Assembly (NCBI GenBank): GCA_004299485.1 | Contig: SCQP01000007.1 | Location: 206,623-270,622 of the forward strand | DNA from: Acidobacteriota bacterium | GTDB lineage: Bacteria; Acidobacteriota; Terriglobia; Terriglobales; SCQP01 | Direction of reading: 5' to 3' | Length of the DNA: 64,000 nucleotides | Shown: piece after piece, positions 50,349-58,651 of the stretch | How the letters are laid out: each line of letters begins with the position of its first letter | Numbering within the stretch: the first letter of the stretch is position 1 | The notes under the pieces: model-generated | Told to the model about the DNA's origin: nothing | The model's input: the letters and a program-made list of their open reading frames with translations, nothing else | The model's database searches: none | Made by a program: the position numbers and the translations under genes

Positions 50349-51242
50349 ATGAAGCCTATCGTCATCTTCACCGTTGACGTTGAACCAGACAATTGCTGGC
50401 AAAGTCCGCTGGGCACGGGGTTTGAAAGCGCCCACGGCCTGCGCCGTTTTCATCGCCTTTGTAGCCAGTATGGGGTTCGCCCCACCTATTTGGTAACCCA
50501 CTCCGTGGCAGAAAACCGGCCCTACCGGCTGGCGCTGCTGGAGATGCTGCGCACCGGCGAGTGCGAAATCGGCGCTCATCCTCATCTGTGGGAAATTCCA
50601 CCGCAGCACCCGCTCGATGGGGAAAAAAGGTGCGCTACGGAGTATCCCGAGGCAGTGCTGGAAGCGAAGCTCGACGCGCTGTTACGGCTGCTGCGGGAGG
50701 AGTTTGGACCTGTCGTGTCGCATCGGGCCGGACGCTGGGGTTTCAGCGCGGCGCATCATCGGGTGCTGGAGCGCCTCGGTATTCGATATGACACGAGCAT
50801 CACGCCCGGTATCGATTGGCGCAAATCGCGGGGCCCAGATTATCGGTTCGCCAGTGCAAAACCGCACTTCATCGGCGAAGTCATCGAGGTGCCGTGTTCC
50901 ATCCGCCGGTCGTGGCTGCCTACCTGGCTGATCCGTCCCGATTCTTTCAACCGCAAAATACTCGGGGTCAAGCTTACGCCCGAATGGCTGCGGCTTCGCC
51001 GGAATAGCTCCAATGAGCTTATGAAAAGCATTTCGAAATGGGCTTGGGCGCGGCAAGGCTTTGCAAACATGATGACACACTCATCGGAAATGATCGCCGG
51101 GGCTAGTCCCTACTGGCCTTCCGAGGACTCGATCGCTAAGGTTTTCCGCTGCTATGAGCAGCTCTTCACGTTTTGGAGGGCAAGCGGAGCCGAGGGGCTC
51201 ACGCTCGGCGAGTATGGCGACCGGCAGCGCGCCGGTGCATGA
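50349..51242 (+). CDS. Polysaccharide deacetylase-like (NodB-type) protein
   Basis: 297 residues, carbohydrate esterase family 4-like. First motif FTVDVEPDNCWQ (catalytic Asp, TVDVE), second motif EIGAHPHLWEIPPQHPL (His pair), then SHRAGRWGF, a further family motif. Likely deacetylates N-acetyl sugars in the exopolysaccharide or its precursor. The following methyltransferase starts inside its stop (ATGA). Confidence 0.85.
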   Translation: MKPIVIFTVDVEPDNCWQSPLGTGFESAHGLRRFHRLCSQYGVRPTYLVTHSVAENRPYRLALLEMLRTGECEIGAHPHLWEIPPQHPLDGEKRCATEYPEAVLEAKLDALLRLLREEFGPVVSHRAGRWGFSAAHHRVLERLGIRYDTSITPGIDWRKSRGPDYRFASAKPHFIGEVIEVPCSIRRSWLPTWLIRPDSFNRKILGVKLTPEWLRLRRNSSNELMKSISKWAWARQGFANMMTHSSEMIAGASPYWPSEDSIAKVFRCYEQLFTFWRASGAEGLTLGEYGDRQRAGA

Positions 51243-52024
51243 TCGTGGGTGCCAACGATCTGAATCGGATTCGGATTTGGGAGCTGGAGGCGATTCTCAA
51301 CGAGTTTCCGGCGCGAGCCGACGTGCTGGAAATCGGAGCGGGTACGGGAGTTCAGGCACGCTACCTGCAGGAACATGGCTATAGCGTGCAGGCGGTGGAC
51401 CGGCGTGAATCTGGCTACAGGAATTACGCTCACTATGCGCGAAACCGGGTGTTTCCTGTGCAGGAATACGAGGGCGAGCATCTGCCGGTGGCGGATGCCA
51501 GCGCTGATGTTGTGTACACGTCGCACTGTCTGATGTACGTCAGGAATCTGGGATCGCTGAGCGGGGAAATGCGGAGGGTGCTGCGACCTGGGGGCTACGC
51601 GGTTCACGTGGTGCCAACGGTGTCCTGGCGTTTTTGGACCAGCCTTGCCTCGTTTCCGATGGCTGCAATGGCGCTGGCTCGCGCCGTGGCCTGGAGTACA
51701 TGGAGACCTCCCCGAAACCACACCCGCCGAGGCGCCTGGAGGGACGCGCTCGCCGCAGGCTACGCGGCTCTGATCCAGCCTCCTCTTGCCTTGGGGCCGC
51801 ATGCAGGATTTGAGCTTTGGCGATTCCGGCGCGGCCGCTGGCGGCGCAGCTTTGGGGAGAATGGTTTCACGGTGATACGCGACCGTCCCGTAGGCATGTT
51901 CGGCACAGGCTGCCTCTTGTTCGGTAGCGCCTTACCGGCGCCGAAGCGCCAATGGCTGGCGAAGCTCCTGGGGAGCAGCTCCCGGGTGTATTGCGTGCGT
52001 CCGCAATCGGGTTCGGGCCGCTAA
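51239..52024 (+). CDS. SAM-dependent methyltransferase (type 11)
   Basis: 261 residues from ATG 51239, which overlaps the deacetylase stop by 4 bp; the longer frame starting at 51173 was rejected. SAM-binding: DVLEIGAGTGVQARYLQ, VQAVDRRESGY and HLPVADASADVVYTSHCLMYV, EMRRVLRPGGYAVHVVP. Central hydrophobic segment PMAAMALARAVAW suggests membrane association. Could methylate a sugar or lipid carrier of the polysaccharide; substrate unknown. Confidence 0.9.
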   Translation: MIVGANDLNRIRIWELEAILNEFPARADVLEIGAGTGVQARYLQEHGYSVQAVDRRESGYRNYAHYARNRVFPVQEYEGEHLPVADASADVVYTSHCLMYVRNLGSLSGEMRRVLRPGGYAVHVVPTVSWRFWTSLASFPMAAMALARAVAWSTWRPPRNHTRRGAWRDALAAGYAALIQPPLALGPHAGFELWRFRRGRWRRSFGENGFTVIRDRPVGMFGTGCLLFGSALPAPKRQWLAKLLGSSSRVYCVRPQSGSGR

Positions 52025-52041
52025 CCTTGACGACGTAGGGG

Positions 52042-52152
52042 GTGGCTCGCCACTTTTAGCCCGGGTCGCTCCCGATGGTCGCTTGGAGTGCGGGCTTCGA
52101 TTCCCGGCAGGGTCCGCCCGCTGGCGCTCCGGGCTCCTCCAAGCTGCCGCCA
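52042..52152 (+). repeat. 111-bp element, copy B7
   Basis: Full-length copy between the convergent methyltransferase and nucleotide-sugar dehydrogenase genes, 18 bp after one stop and 36 bp before the other. Small changes (CCCGGGTCGC, CCGATGGTCG, GCTCCGGG). Confidence 0.95.
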
Positions 52153-52187
52153 CCGGCCCAGCGACGCTCGGTGCTGTCACGCGCGGT

Positions 52188-53549
52188 TCAGCAATGGACG
52201 ACGTTATCGGCACGGAGCCCACGCGTGGCGTTGCGGGTATCGATGAGCAGGCGGGCGTGGCAGGCGATGGCGCGATAATCCAAGTCGGTGTGATCCGTCA
52301 GGACTGCAACACAATCGAATTGCGCGGCGTCGGCTGGGATAAATGGGATCGAGGCCATCTCGAAATCATTATGGCGTCCTCGCCAGACGCGCGGGCAGTG
52401 AGGATCATGGTAGTTCACTTCGGCGCCCAATTTGGACAATAATTCAATCACCTTCAGCGCGGGTGATTCCCGCAAGTCGTCAATATCTTTCTTGTAAGCG
52501 ACACCCAGGATCAAAATGCGCGCGCCGTCCACCGGGAGGCGGCGGCGGTTGAGCGCGGTGGTGATGGCCTCGACGACCTTGTACGGCATCTCGGTATTGA
52601 TCTCTCCCGCCAACTGAATGAACCGAGTGGTGAAATCGAATTCGTGAGCTTTCCAGGATAAATAAAATGGATCGATGGGGATGCAGTGCCCGCCCAAACC
52701 GGGGCCGGGGTAGAAAGGATGGAATCCGAAGGGTTTGGTGGCTGCGGCCTCGATGACCTCGAAGATATCGATGCCCATGCGAAGACAGAGCTGCTTGAGC
52801 TCGTTGACGAGCGCGATATTGACGCAACGATAGGTGTTTTCCAGGATTTTTGCCATTTCGGCAACGCGGGCGCTGGAGACGCCGACGGCGCTCTCGAAAG
52901 CGGCCGAATACAGTGCCAGCGCCAGGGCGCCGGATTCCGGGTCGATGCCACCCACCAGCTTGGGAATCGTACGGGTGGTGAAATCGCGGTTGCCTGGGTC
53001 CTCGCGTTCGGGGGAATAAGCAACATAGGCGCGCCCCGTGTCGGCCACCGCGACCGACGCGCTGGCATGCGCGGCCTGCGCCATGGCTTTAAGCTCCGCC
53101 CGGCAGCGCACGCCACTGGCTTCCAGGAGGGGCAACAGCACCTCTTCGGTGGTTCCCGGGTAGGTACTGCTCTCGAGCACGATAAGCTGGCCCGGGCGCA
53201 AGCGGCGGGCGATCTCGCGGCCGGCATTTTCGATAAAGCTCACGTCGGGCTCACGCTTGTCGGTCAGCGGCGTGGGTACGCAGATCAGGATGGCGTCCAG
53301 CGCGGCCAAGCGGTCGAAGTCGGTGGTGGCTTGAAATCGGCCCGAGGCCACGGCCTCGGCAACCGTCTCGGCGCCAATATGCTGGATGTAGCTCCGCCCC
53401 TGGGCCAGGCTGGTCACTTTGGAGACGTCGTTATCAAAACCGGTGACATGGAAGCCGGCATGCTGATACACCAGCGCGAGCGGAAGGCCTACGTAACCGA
53501 GGCCGATGATCCCAATTTTGGCGGTGCGGTCGTTAATGGCAAGAAGCAT
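52188..53549 (-). CDS. Nucleotide-sugar dehydrogenase (UDP-GlcNAc/ManNAc dehydrogenase type)
   Basis: Oxidises a UDP-sugar to the uronate for exopolysaccharide. 453 residues from ATG 53549; the longer frame upstream has no protein character. N-terminal IGIIGLGYVGLPLALVYQ, then ESSTYPGTTEEV, catalytic region HPFYPGPGLGGHCIPIDPFY (Cys) and the C-terminal domain ILILGVAYKKDIDDLRESPA. The TYPGTTEE and GPGLGGHCIPIDP forms fit the TviB/WbpA/WecC-like branch rather than UDP-glucose dehydrogenase. Divergent from wzc across 434 bp. Confidence 0.93.
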   Translation of the reverse strand: MLLAINDRTAKIGIIGLGYVGLPLALVYQHAGFHVTGFDNDVSKVTSLAQGRSYIQHIGAETVAEAVASGRFQATTDFDRLAALDAILICVPTPLTDKREPDVSFIENAGREIARRLRPGQLIVLESSTYPGTTEEVLLPLLEASGVRCRAELKAMAQAAHASASVAVADTGRAYVAYSPEREDPGNRDFTTRTIPKLVGGIDPESGALALALYSAAFESAVGVSSARVAEMAKILENTYRCVNIALVNELKQLCLRMGIDIFEVIEAAATKPFGFHPFYPGPGLGGHCIPIDPFYLSWKAHEFDFTTRFIQLAGEINTEMPYKVVEAITTALNRRRLPVDGARILILGVAYKKDIDDLRESPALKVIELLSKLGAEVNYHDPHCPRVWRGRHNDFEMASIPFIPADAAQFDCVAVLTDHTDLDYRAIACHARLLIDTRNATRGLRADNVVHC

Positions 53550-53778
53550 AAAACAGCCCTGAGTATCTGCCGCAAATCGCCTTGCGATTCGCACGCGGAT
53601 CTGAAGAAAATCCCGAGAAGCTAGAGTGTAGACGAAAACCGGGCCAACCCGCAACGGAAAGACAGCCGAGAGAGTCAATGGGGGGCAGCTGAAACGCAGC
53701 GGGCCCGGCGGCGGACCTTGTGTGGCAGTAGGACACCTGAGATCTGAGCCGGCGTTGCAGCATGGCCGCTCCTGCCGC

Positions 53779-53808
53779 TTGCAATGCGGCCGGCTTCACG
53801 AATATACT
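53779..53808 (+). promoter_or_regulatory. Candidate sigma-70-type promoter for wzc operon
   Basis: TTGCAA (53779-53784), 18-bp spacer, TATACT (53803-53808). Would give a leader of about 170 bases before the wzc ATG. Confidence 0.5.
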
Positions 53809-53926
53809 GACCAGCATTAACCTTCGATTGAGTCCCCCCGGACCGATTGCCGGAAAGGCAGCGTGAACACAGTCGGCGCTCCGCCGCCAACCAGAACAAC
53901 GCAAGTCGACCACTGGCGGAGACCGG

Positions 53927-53956
53927 GGCGGGCGCAGGTAGCCGCCTGCGCCCGCC
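53927..53956 (+). terminator. 12-bp leader hairpin before wzc, possible attenuator
   Basis: GGCGGGCGCAGG (53927-53938), loop TAGCCG, CCTGCGCCCGCC (53945-53956), followed by TTT. Perfect GC-rich stem 27 bp before the ATG, inside the presumed leader. It could act as an attenuator; the T-run is short. Confidence 0.5.
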
Positions 53957-53983
53957 TTTGGTAACGACGAGAAGATTGAAATT

Positions 53984-56185
53984 ATGCCCAAAGCTGTACA
54001 ACAACCCTCCCCGATCCCTCCGCCGCAGCCGGTCGCCGGGCGGGCGGGCGCGCCGGCGCCCTGGTGGCAAGCAACGGAAGAGGCGGGACCGCAAGCAGAG
54101 CGGCCGGCAGGGAGTGGCACGCCCTGGGTGTATTACGGCAGGTTGCTGCAGAGAAATCTGTGGCGGCTGGTTACATTTGTCTGTGTCGTTACGGCTGTTG
54201 CGACTTTGATCGCGCTCACGCGGCCGAAGCAGTATGCGGCGGTGACCACGTTGCAGGTGGACGCGCTGGGCGCGCAGGTGGTCGGGGACGAGCATCTGCA
54301 ACGGGCAAGCACCGCGGACAGCGACGCACTGGTGCTGACCGACCAGACCGTAATGACGAGCCCGGCTGTGCTGCTGCAAGTGGTCGAGCAGCTACACCTG
54401 CAGGATAACCCCGCGTTCCGCGCTCCCTCGCACCCGAACCTCACCCCTTCGCCGGACGACGTACTCCGCCAGCTTTCCAATGGCGTGAGCGTGAGTCGAC
54501 CGCCAGCCTCGCTGCTGCTGAATGTCAGCTATCAGACGCAGAGCGCAACTCTGGCGGCGCAGATTGCCAACGCCATTGCCAACTCGTTTCTGAATCTGGA
54601 ATACAACAGCCGGGCGCAGGCACTGAACCAGTCTACGGCCTACATGTCGGGTCAGTTGGACAATCTGCGGGCACAAACGGAGCAGGCACAGCAGAATTTA
54701 GTCAGCTACGAGAGCCGCGCCAACATTCTCGATCCGGACAGCAAAGACAATATCATGGTGGCGCGGCTCACCGAGCTGAACAGCGACCTCACGAAGGCGA
54801 AAAGCCAGCGCATGCAGATGCAAGCGGCGGTGAGGGTGATCGACTCGGGGGCGGCTGCGGGATGGACAAATCCGACACTGACCCAGGAAGTACAGACACT
54901 GCGTGGCCGGCTGCAGACGGACCAGAATCAGTTGCAGGTTCTGGGCCAGATCTACGGGACCAGCCATCCGCGTTATCGCCAACAAAGTACGGTCGTCCGA
55001 CGGGACGAGGAAGCGGTGCAGCAGGCGCAAGCGCGGCTGGCCGGGGCGGCACGGGCCCAATTCGTGGCGGCTCGACTGCAGGAGATGCTGCTGGAGCAAG
55101 CCGTGGCCCAACAAAAGCAGGCCATGGACCAGTTCGAGCGGCGTGCCATCACCTACCGGAGCTTGCAGGCGGCGGCGCAGAACTACACCAAGCTGTATTA
55201 CGACCTGCTGCAGCGGATTGCAGAATCAAAGCTGGCCGCCGGTTTTCACACCACCAACGCCCGGGTGGTCAGCCCGGCGCGGCCCGATTTCCGGCCCGTC
55301 GCGCCCCGCCCCAAGCTCACCGCAGCAGTAGCGCTGCTGCTTTCGCTGCTGGCGGGCGTGGGATTTGTCCTGGCGCGCGACGCTCTGGATCAGAGCGTGG
55401 CCTCTGCCGAACAGGTCGAATTGCTGTTCCGCGTGCCGGTGCTAGGCCTGCTGCCGCTGCTGGAATCAGAGAACGAACTGCAGCTCGCCGGCGGCGGCAG
55501 TGAGGAGGACCGCGAGGCGCGGCACCCGTACCACGAAGCGATTGTTTCGCTGCAAAGCGCCATTCTGCTGGGCGCTGCGGAGGCGCGTGTCGTGGCGATT
55601 ACCAGCGCCCTACCAGCGGAGGGTAAATCCACGGCGGCCGGGCATCTGGCGGCGTCGATGGCGCAGATGGGGCAATCCACGCTGCTGGTCGACGGAGATC
55701 TGCGCAAGCCGCGGGTTCACCGGCTGTTCGGGGTGGCGAATCAGCGCGGGTTATCGCCGGTGCTGCGGGGCACGATGGATCTGGAAGCGGCTCTGCAGCC
55801 CTCAAGGCGCGACAATCTGACGCTGCTTACCGCCGGCCCCACGGTGACCAACTCCGCCGAGCTGCTGCAGCAACACTGGCCCGCCGTTCTCGATCGATTG
55901 CGGGAGAGGTTCGACCGCGTCATCATTGACTGCGGCCCCACGCTGGGATTCGCCGATAGCGGGGCCATCGCCCGGGATACGGATGCGCTAGTGCTGCTGG
56001 TGCGTGCGGGGAAAACAGCGCGGAACCTGGTTCGCGGCGCGCTGCGCCAATTGCGCACCACCGGCGTTGACGTCACCGGTATCGTGCTCAACTGCGTGAG
56101 CGCGCGGCTGGATCCGTACTACTACTACCAGAGCGCCTATCACAACTATTACAACTCGGATGGCGACGGCGAGGAGAGTGAATAA
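53984..56185 (+). CDS. wzc: Polysaccharide co-polymerase / BY-tyrosine autokinase (Wzc-like)
   Basis: 733-residue inner-membrane protein controlling polymer length and export. N-terminal membrane helix (LVTFVCVVTAVATLIAL), Wzz domain, long coiled coil (about 230-420), second helix (LTAAVALLLSLLAGVGFVL), then the BY-kinase domain. Walker A PAEGKST (Lys548), Walker A' TLLVDGDLRKPR, Walker B RVIIDCGPTLGFADS and the C-terminal tyrosine cluster YYYYQSAYHNYYNSD, site of autophosphorylation. Fused kinase is the proteobacterial-type layout. wza follows after 2 bp. Confidence 0.95.
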   Translation: MPKAVQQPSPIPPPQPVAGRAGAPAPWWQATEEAGPQAERPAGSGTPWVYYGRLLQRNLWRLVTFVCVVTAVATLIALTRPKQYAAVTTLQVDALGAQVVGDEHLQRASTADSDALVLTDQTVMTSPAVLLQVVEQLHLQDNPAFRAPSHPNLTPSPDDVLRQLSNGVSVSRPPASLLLNVSYQTQSATLAAQIANAIANSFLNLEYNSRAQALNQSTAYMSGQLDNLRAQTEQAQQNLVSYESRANILDPDSKDNIMVARLTELNSDLTKAKSQRMQMQAAVRVIDSGAAAGWTNPTLTQEVQTLRGRLQTDQNQLQVLGQIYGTSHPRYRQQSTVVRRDEEAVQQAQARLAGAARAQFVAARLQEMLLEQAVAQQKQAMDQFERRAITYRSLQAAAQNYTKLYYDLLQRIAESKLAAGFHTTNARVVSPARPDFRPVAPRPKLTAAVALLLSLLAGVGFVLARDALDQSVASAEQVELLFRVPVLGLLPLLESENELQLAGGGSEEDREARHPYHEAIVSLQSAILLGAAEARVVAITSALPAEGKSTAAGHLAASMAQMGQSTLLVDGDLRKPRVHRLFGVANQRGLSPVLRGTMDLEAALQPSRRDNLTLLTAGPTVTNSAELLQQHWPAVLDRLRERFDRVIIDCGPTLGFADSGAIARDTDALVLLVRAGKTARNLVRGALRQLRTTGVDVTGIVLNCVSARLDPYYYYQSAYHNYYNSDGDGEESE

Positions 56186-56187
56186 GA

Positions 56188-57198
56188 ATGAGGCGGCGTT
56201 CCCGGAACATTGGCTTGGGTTGCATCTTCATGGCTGCCATAGGAATCGCAGGGGCACCAGGTTTGCGTGCGCAAGCGCAGGGGCAAACCACTCAGGCACC
56301 AGCCGAGCCGGCGGTAAGTACGCTGGATGCCAATCTGGTAGTGCCGGCCGCGCCGGACACCTATGTAGTAGGGGATGATGATGTGTTGACCGTCCTGGTG
56401 GATCAGATGCGCGACCTGACCGGTCAGTATAGGGTGGACGCACGCGGTGACATTTCCCTCCCCTACCTGGGCCAACCCATCCACGCCGCGGGTGCGACAC
56501 CGCCACAAATCGCACAGCGAATCGTCACAGACTTGGCCCGAGCGCACTTGGCGCATCAACCGCAGGTGCGGGTGGTAGTGCGAGAGGTAGCGAGTCACAT
56601 GGTTGTGGTGTCCGGTGCAGTTAATCATCCCGGGGTTCTGGAGGCCATCCGCCCGCTGACGCTGGCAGAAGCTATTGCCCGCGCCGGCGGGCTGAGCCAG
56701 GAGGCGGGGGATCAGGTCCGCATCCGGACCTTGCCCGAGGGAGGCGGCAGGCCACAAGTTACCGAGTTGCCCCTGGAGCCGATCGTCGAGGGTCTGCAAT
56801 CGGGCCCACTGCTGACGGGGCAAGAGTCAGTACAAGTGGAACCTGCCACATTCGTATACGTGGTCGGGGCTGTGACTAAGTCGGGGGCGTTTCCAATCAC
56901 AGCGGGCCAGCGCATGACCCTGCTGCGGGCCCTAGCGCTCGCGCAAGGACTGAGTGGGACGGCGGACAAGCAGCATGTGCAAATCATGTACCAAAGCGCC
57001 AGCGCAACACCGCCGCCCGATCTGGTAGTCAATTTAGACGGCATATTGAAACGCCGAGCAGAAGATATTGCACTCCATTCGGGTGCGGTAGTTTACGTTG
57101 CGGAGAGCCAGCGATCCAAGGTACTGGCCGCGGTGATCAATACCAGCATGCAGACTTTGGCCCTCGCCGTGGGTTACAACGCGGGGCGCATCTTTTAG
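56188..57198 (+). CDS. wza: Outer-membrane polysaccharide export protein (Wza-like, SLBB)
   Basis: 336 residues with signal peptide (CIFMAAIGIAGAPGLRA); no lipobox was seen at the usual place. Poly-export domain: YVVGDDDVLTVLVDQM and RVDARGDISLPYLGQPIHAAG, then two SLBB domains (VVVSGAVNHPGVLEA, YVVGAVTKSGAFPI). The C-terminus VLAAVINTSMQTLALAVG resembles the short final helix of the export pore. Two bases downstream of wzc, so same transcript. Lack of a lipid anchor is unusual compared with Wza of enteric bacteria. Confidence 0.9.
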   Translation: MRRRSRNIGLGCIFMAAIGIAGAPGLRAQAQGQTTQAPAEPAVSTLDANLVVPAAPDTYVVGDDDVLTVLVDQMRDLTGQYRVDARGDISLPYLGQPIHAAGATPPQIAQRIVTDLARAHLAHQPQVRVVVREVASHMVVVSGAVNHPGVLEAIRPLTLAEAIARAGGLSQEAGDQVRIRTLPEGGGRPQVTELPLEPIVEGLQSGPLLTGQESVQVEPATFVYVVGAVTKSGAFPITAGQRMTLLRALALAQGLSGTADKQHVQIMYQSASATPPPDLVVNLDGILKRRAEDIALHSGAVVYVAESQRSKVLAAVINTSMQTLALAVGYNAGRIF

Positions 57199-57317
57199 GG
57201 CGTCACGCCAGGGGACATAAATCTGGCTTGGTCGCTGACGCATGAGATGGTTTGTAGCGAAGAATAATATCCGCAGAGCGCTGGAACATTGCGCCAGAGC
57301 AAGGTGGCGGTAGACCG

Positions 57318-58487
57318 ATGCGTGTCCTGATGGTTGCTAACCTGGACTGGTATTTGTACAACTATCGTCTCGCGCTGGCGGAGGCGATCCGGACGGAAGG
57401 ACATGAAGTGCATCTACTGGGTTCGGAGGGGGAATATCTGCCGCGTCTGCGGAGGCTGGGTTTCCCTTGCCACAGTTGGAAGCTATCGCGGCAAGTGAGT
57501 GGGCCATGGCGGGCGGTGGCCGAGATGCGGCGGTTGACGGGCGTGATCGCCAAGGTACGCCCCGATCTCGTGCATTATTTCACCGTCAAGCCAATGCTCT
57601 ACGGCGCGCTGGTGAGGCGTTGGTGTCGCCATAGCTACGCCGTAGTCAACGCTCCGGCTGGCCTTTGGTCCGCGTTCTCGGCACCGGGACTGCGTTCCCG
57701 TCCGGCCCGAAGCCTGATGCGGCGCTGGTATGGGCTGGCGTGCAATGGGCCGGGCGTGGAAAACATTCTGCAAAACCCCGACGACATCCAGGAGTTACAA
57801 CAATGGCGGGCGTTGCGGGCAAGCAACTTCCACCTCATCCGCGGCTCCGGCGTCTCGTTGCAACGCTTCACTGCTACCGCGCGGGCGCCCTCCGACGCTG
57901 TGGTTGTGCTGATGGCCACGCGCGTGAACGCCTTTAAGGGCGTGCGCGAGTTTGTAGCGGCGGCGCGATACTTGCGCGAGCGTGAGTTGCACGTCGAGTT
58001 CGTGCTGGCGGGCAAACCGGATCGGGGCTTATTCGGCGCTATTGGGGAAGAGGAGATCGCCGCCTGGGTGGAAAAAAAATGGATCCGGTATCTTGGCCAC
58101 CGCGAGGATATGAGGGAGGTGCTGCAGAGCAGCGACGTGGTCGTGTTGCCGAGCCAGATTCGAGAGGGCGTGCCCCGCATCCTGATCGAGGCGGCGGCAA
58201 TGGGCAAGCCCCTGGTGGCCACGGACGTGCCCGGCTGCCGGGAGATCGTGCAGGAGGGACTGACCGGTTTTCTGATTCCCCCTGGAGATGCACTGGAATT
58301 AGCGGATCGCGTCGCCCGCCTCGCCGCCGATGCTGGACTACGCGCCCGCATGGGCGCCAACGGGCGCCGGCTGGTTGCCGCAGAATTTGACGAAAGCAGG
58401 GTCGTGCAGGCGACCTTGCGCGTCTATGAACAGGCTTGGAGGCAACTTGGCGACCGTGTGCGAGCGGCGGCGGCCGCCAGCGCGTAG
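57318..58487 (+). CDS. GT4 family glycosyltransferase
   Basis: 389 residues, GT-B fold. Start MRVLMVANLDWYLYNYRLALAEA; donor-binding half has LMATRVNAFKGVREFVAAA, FVLAGKP and the EX7E-type motif PSQIREGVPRILIEAAAMGKPLVATDVPG. The style resembles WecA-independent capsular GTs of the galactosyl/glucosyl transferase group. Follows wza after 119 bp. Acceptor unknown. Confidence 0.93.
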   Translation: MRVLMVANLDWYLYNYRLALAEAIRTEGHEVHLLGSEGEYLPRLRRLGFPCHSWKLSRQVSGPWRAVAEMRRLTGVIAKVRPDLVHYFTVKPMLYGALVRRWCRHSYAVVNAPAGLWSAFSAPGLRSRPARSLMRRWYGLACNGPGVENILQNPDDIQELQQWRALRASNFHLIRGSGVSLQRFTATARAPSDAVVVLMATRVNAFKGVREFVAAARYLRERELHVEFVLAGKPDRGLFGAIGEEEIAAWVEKKWIRYLGHREDMREVLQSSDVVVLPSQIREGVPRILIEAAAMGKPLVATDVPGCREIVQEGLTGFLIPPGDALELADRVARLAADAGLRARMGANGRRLVAAEFDESRVVQATLRVYEQAWRQLGDRVRAAAAASA

Positions 58488-58525
58488 CTGTGAGGCGGAT
58501 GCGGATGCGTGCAGCAGCGCCCGTT

Positions 58526-58636
58526 GTGGCTCGCCACTTTTTGCCCGGGTCGCTCCCGTTGATCGCTTGGAGTGCGGGCTTCGATTCCCGGCCGGGTGCG
58601 CCCGCTGGCGCTCCGGGCTCCTCCAAGCTGCCGCCA
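58526..58636 (+). repeat. 111-bp element, copy B8
   Basis: Full-length copy between two GT4 genes, ending 15 bp before the next start codon. Differences: CCCGGGTCGC, TTGATCGC, CCGGCCGGGTGCG, GCTCCGGG. Confidence 0.95.
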
Positions 58637-58651
58637 GCGATTTCCGTGAGC

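Larger units (their letters stand above)
53550..53983. other. Divergent intergenic region before the wzc operon
   Basis: 434 bp without a credible gene. It holds a candidate promoter (53779-53808) and a strong leader hairpin (53927-53956) for the plus-strand operon. No 111-bp element or heptamer array is present here. Confidence 0.75.

Noticed and set aside
54789-55503. Alternative frames within wzc
   Set aside because: Shadows of the Wzc coiled-coil region; the main frame carries all Wzz and BY-kinase motifs.
58436-58651. N-terminal extension of the GT4 protein through copy B8
   Set aside because: Repeat translation and overlap with the preceding gene; ATG 58652 gives the normal GT4 start.
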